Of a stretch of DNA of 5,472 bases, positions 5,241-5,472 are shown piece by piece; within the stretch, counting starts at the first letter, position 1; every line of letters starts with the position of its first letter. Both the position numbers and the translations under genes were made by a program. Source of the stretch: Nanobdellota archaeon (GTDB lineage Archaea > Nanobdellota > Nanobdellia > SCGC-AAA011-G17 > ARS1403); contig JAHJRB010000069.1 of the NCBI GenBank assembly GCA_018831025.1, positions 1 through 5,472 of the forward strand. Reading direction: 5' to 3'. The notes under the pieces were generated by a model. It saw only the letters and a program-made list of their open reading frames with translations, had not been told where the DNA came from and ran no database searches.

Positions 5241-5256
5241 ATGAATATATATTCAT
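5241..5256 (+). promoter_or_regulatory. Perfect 16-bp palindrome, candidate operator
   Basis: ATGAATATATATTCAT equals its own reverse complement. It lies between the TATA box and the predicted start site, where a bound dimeric repressor would block transcription initiation. The AT-rich core raises the chance of coincidence, but ATGAAT/ATTCAT arms give it sequence character. The regulator is unknown; the downstream DUF134 protein is one candidate. Confidence 0.4.
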
Positions 5257-5280
5257 TATAGACTTAGGGAGGTTAAGAAA

Positions 5281-5427
5281 ATGCCAAACAAAGATAAATC
5301 AGGTCCCGAGGGACGTGGCCCCCGAACGGGAAGAGGTCAAGGAAATTGTCCTCCAACAGCACAAACTACTAGATTAGGTAAGGGCCTTGGACCTTGCGGT
5401 CGGGGTTTAGCTAGAGGAAGAAGGTAG
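5281..5427 (+). CDS. DUF5320-like small Gly/Arg-rich protein
   Basis: The 48-residue product starts MPNKDKSGPEGRGPRTGRG, matching the DUF5320 pattern (MPxxDxTGPxGxGPxTGRG). It continues with LGKGLGPCGRGLARGRR, the usual Gly/Arg-rich ending with a single GPCG. The biochemical role is not known. Such genes are often found beside DUF134 and NifX/NifB-type dinitrogenase iron-molybdenum cofactor-domain proteins in anaerobic bacteria and archaea, and a probable DUF134 gene does follow here. Cys23 and Cys39 are the only cysteines. An iron-sulfur or metal-related role is a guess from that context. The start is set by the strong SD AGGGAGGT at 5266-5273. The codons include more G and C than in neighbouring genes, partly because Gly, Arg and Pro demand it. 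Confidence 0.8.
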   Translation: MPNKDKSGPEGRGPRTGRGQGNCPPTAQTTRLGKGLGPCGRGLARGRR

Positions 5428-5434
5428 GACTAAA

Positions 5435-5472
5435 ATGCCAAGACCAAGACGTTGTAGATGGGTCTCCAGAAG
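5435..5472 (+). CDS. Probable DUF134 DNA-binding protein, 5' fragment
   Basis: Only the first 12 codons fall in the window: MPRPRRCRWVSR. The MPRPRRCRxV opening is characteristic of DUF134, a family with a predicted sigma-70 region 4-like helix-turn-helix. It starts 7 nt after the stop of the DUF5320-like gene and is therefore very probably in the same operon. GGTAGGA just before the ATG can act as an SD. The pairing of DUF5320 with DUF134 supports both calls. The 3' end is cut by the window edge, so length and integrity are unknown. It could regulate its own operon through the palindrome at 5241-5256, which is inference. Confidence 0.75.
   Translation, partial: MPRPRRCRWVSR

Noticed and set aside
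5171..5377. 68-codon plus-strand open frame covering the DUF5320 leader
   Set aside because: It crosses the TATA box, palindrome and SD, has no SD of its own, and runs in another frame through the better-supported DUF5320-like gene.

Overview
This AT-rich window is archaeal. It encodes proteins found only in archaea and eukaryotes (L7Ae, S28e, L24e, S6e and the archaeal/eukaryotic type of IF2, aIF5B). The intergenic gaps contain archaeal TATA boxes, with Shine-Dalgarno (SD) sites before only some genes. Compact spacing, strong A/T codon bias, lysine-rich proteins and a long-form NDK suggest a small-genome DPANN-type archaeon (Pacearchaeota/Woesearchaeota-like). That placement is inference from composition and gene character, not a phylogenetic result.

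Layout. (1) 23-1478, + strand: one promoter, then rpl7ae, rps28e, rpl24e and ndk, tightly packed (abutting or overlapping ends), very probably one transcript. rpl7ae has a strong SD inside a small leader hairpin. The rpl7ae-rps28e junction holds three complementary arms that can form either of two mutually exclusive hairpins. (2) 1471-2550, - strand: a 359-codon gene of unknown function, convergent with ndk and overlapping it by 8 nt. Its protein is arginine-rich, unlike its lysine-rich neighbours, and it sits inside a gene order (L7Ae-S28e-L24e-NDK-IF2) that is conserved in many archaea. (3) 2551-2651: a divergent promoter region. (4) 2652-4373, +: infB (aIF5B), GTPase for ribosomal subunit joining. 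(5) 4409-5159, +: rps6e, apparently leaderless, followed by an overlapping small gene of unknown function. (6) 5160-5472, +: a new transcription unit with its own TATA box, a perfect 16-bp palindrome at the expected transcription start, a strong SD, a 48-residue Gly/Arg-rich DUF5320-like protein, and the first 12 codons of a probable DUF134 DNA-binding protein cut by the window edge.

Most of the window is translation machinery: ribosomal proteins, an initiation GTPase and a nucleotide kinase that replenishes GTP. The parts least explained by known biology are the inserted minus-strand gene, the switch-like junction at 447-480, the short gene at 4866, and the palindrome that probably controls the terminal operon. 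No tRNA, rRNA, CRISPR array, insertion sequence or long repeat was seen.
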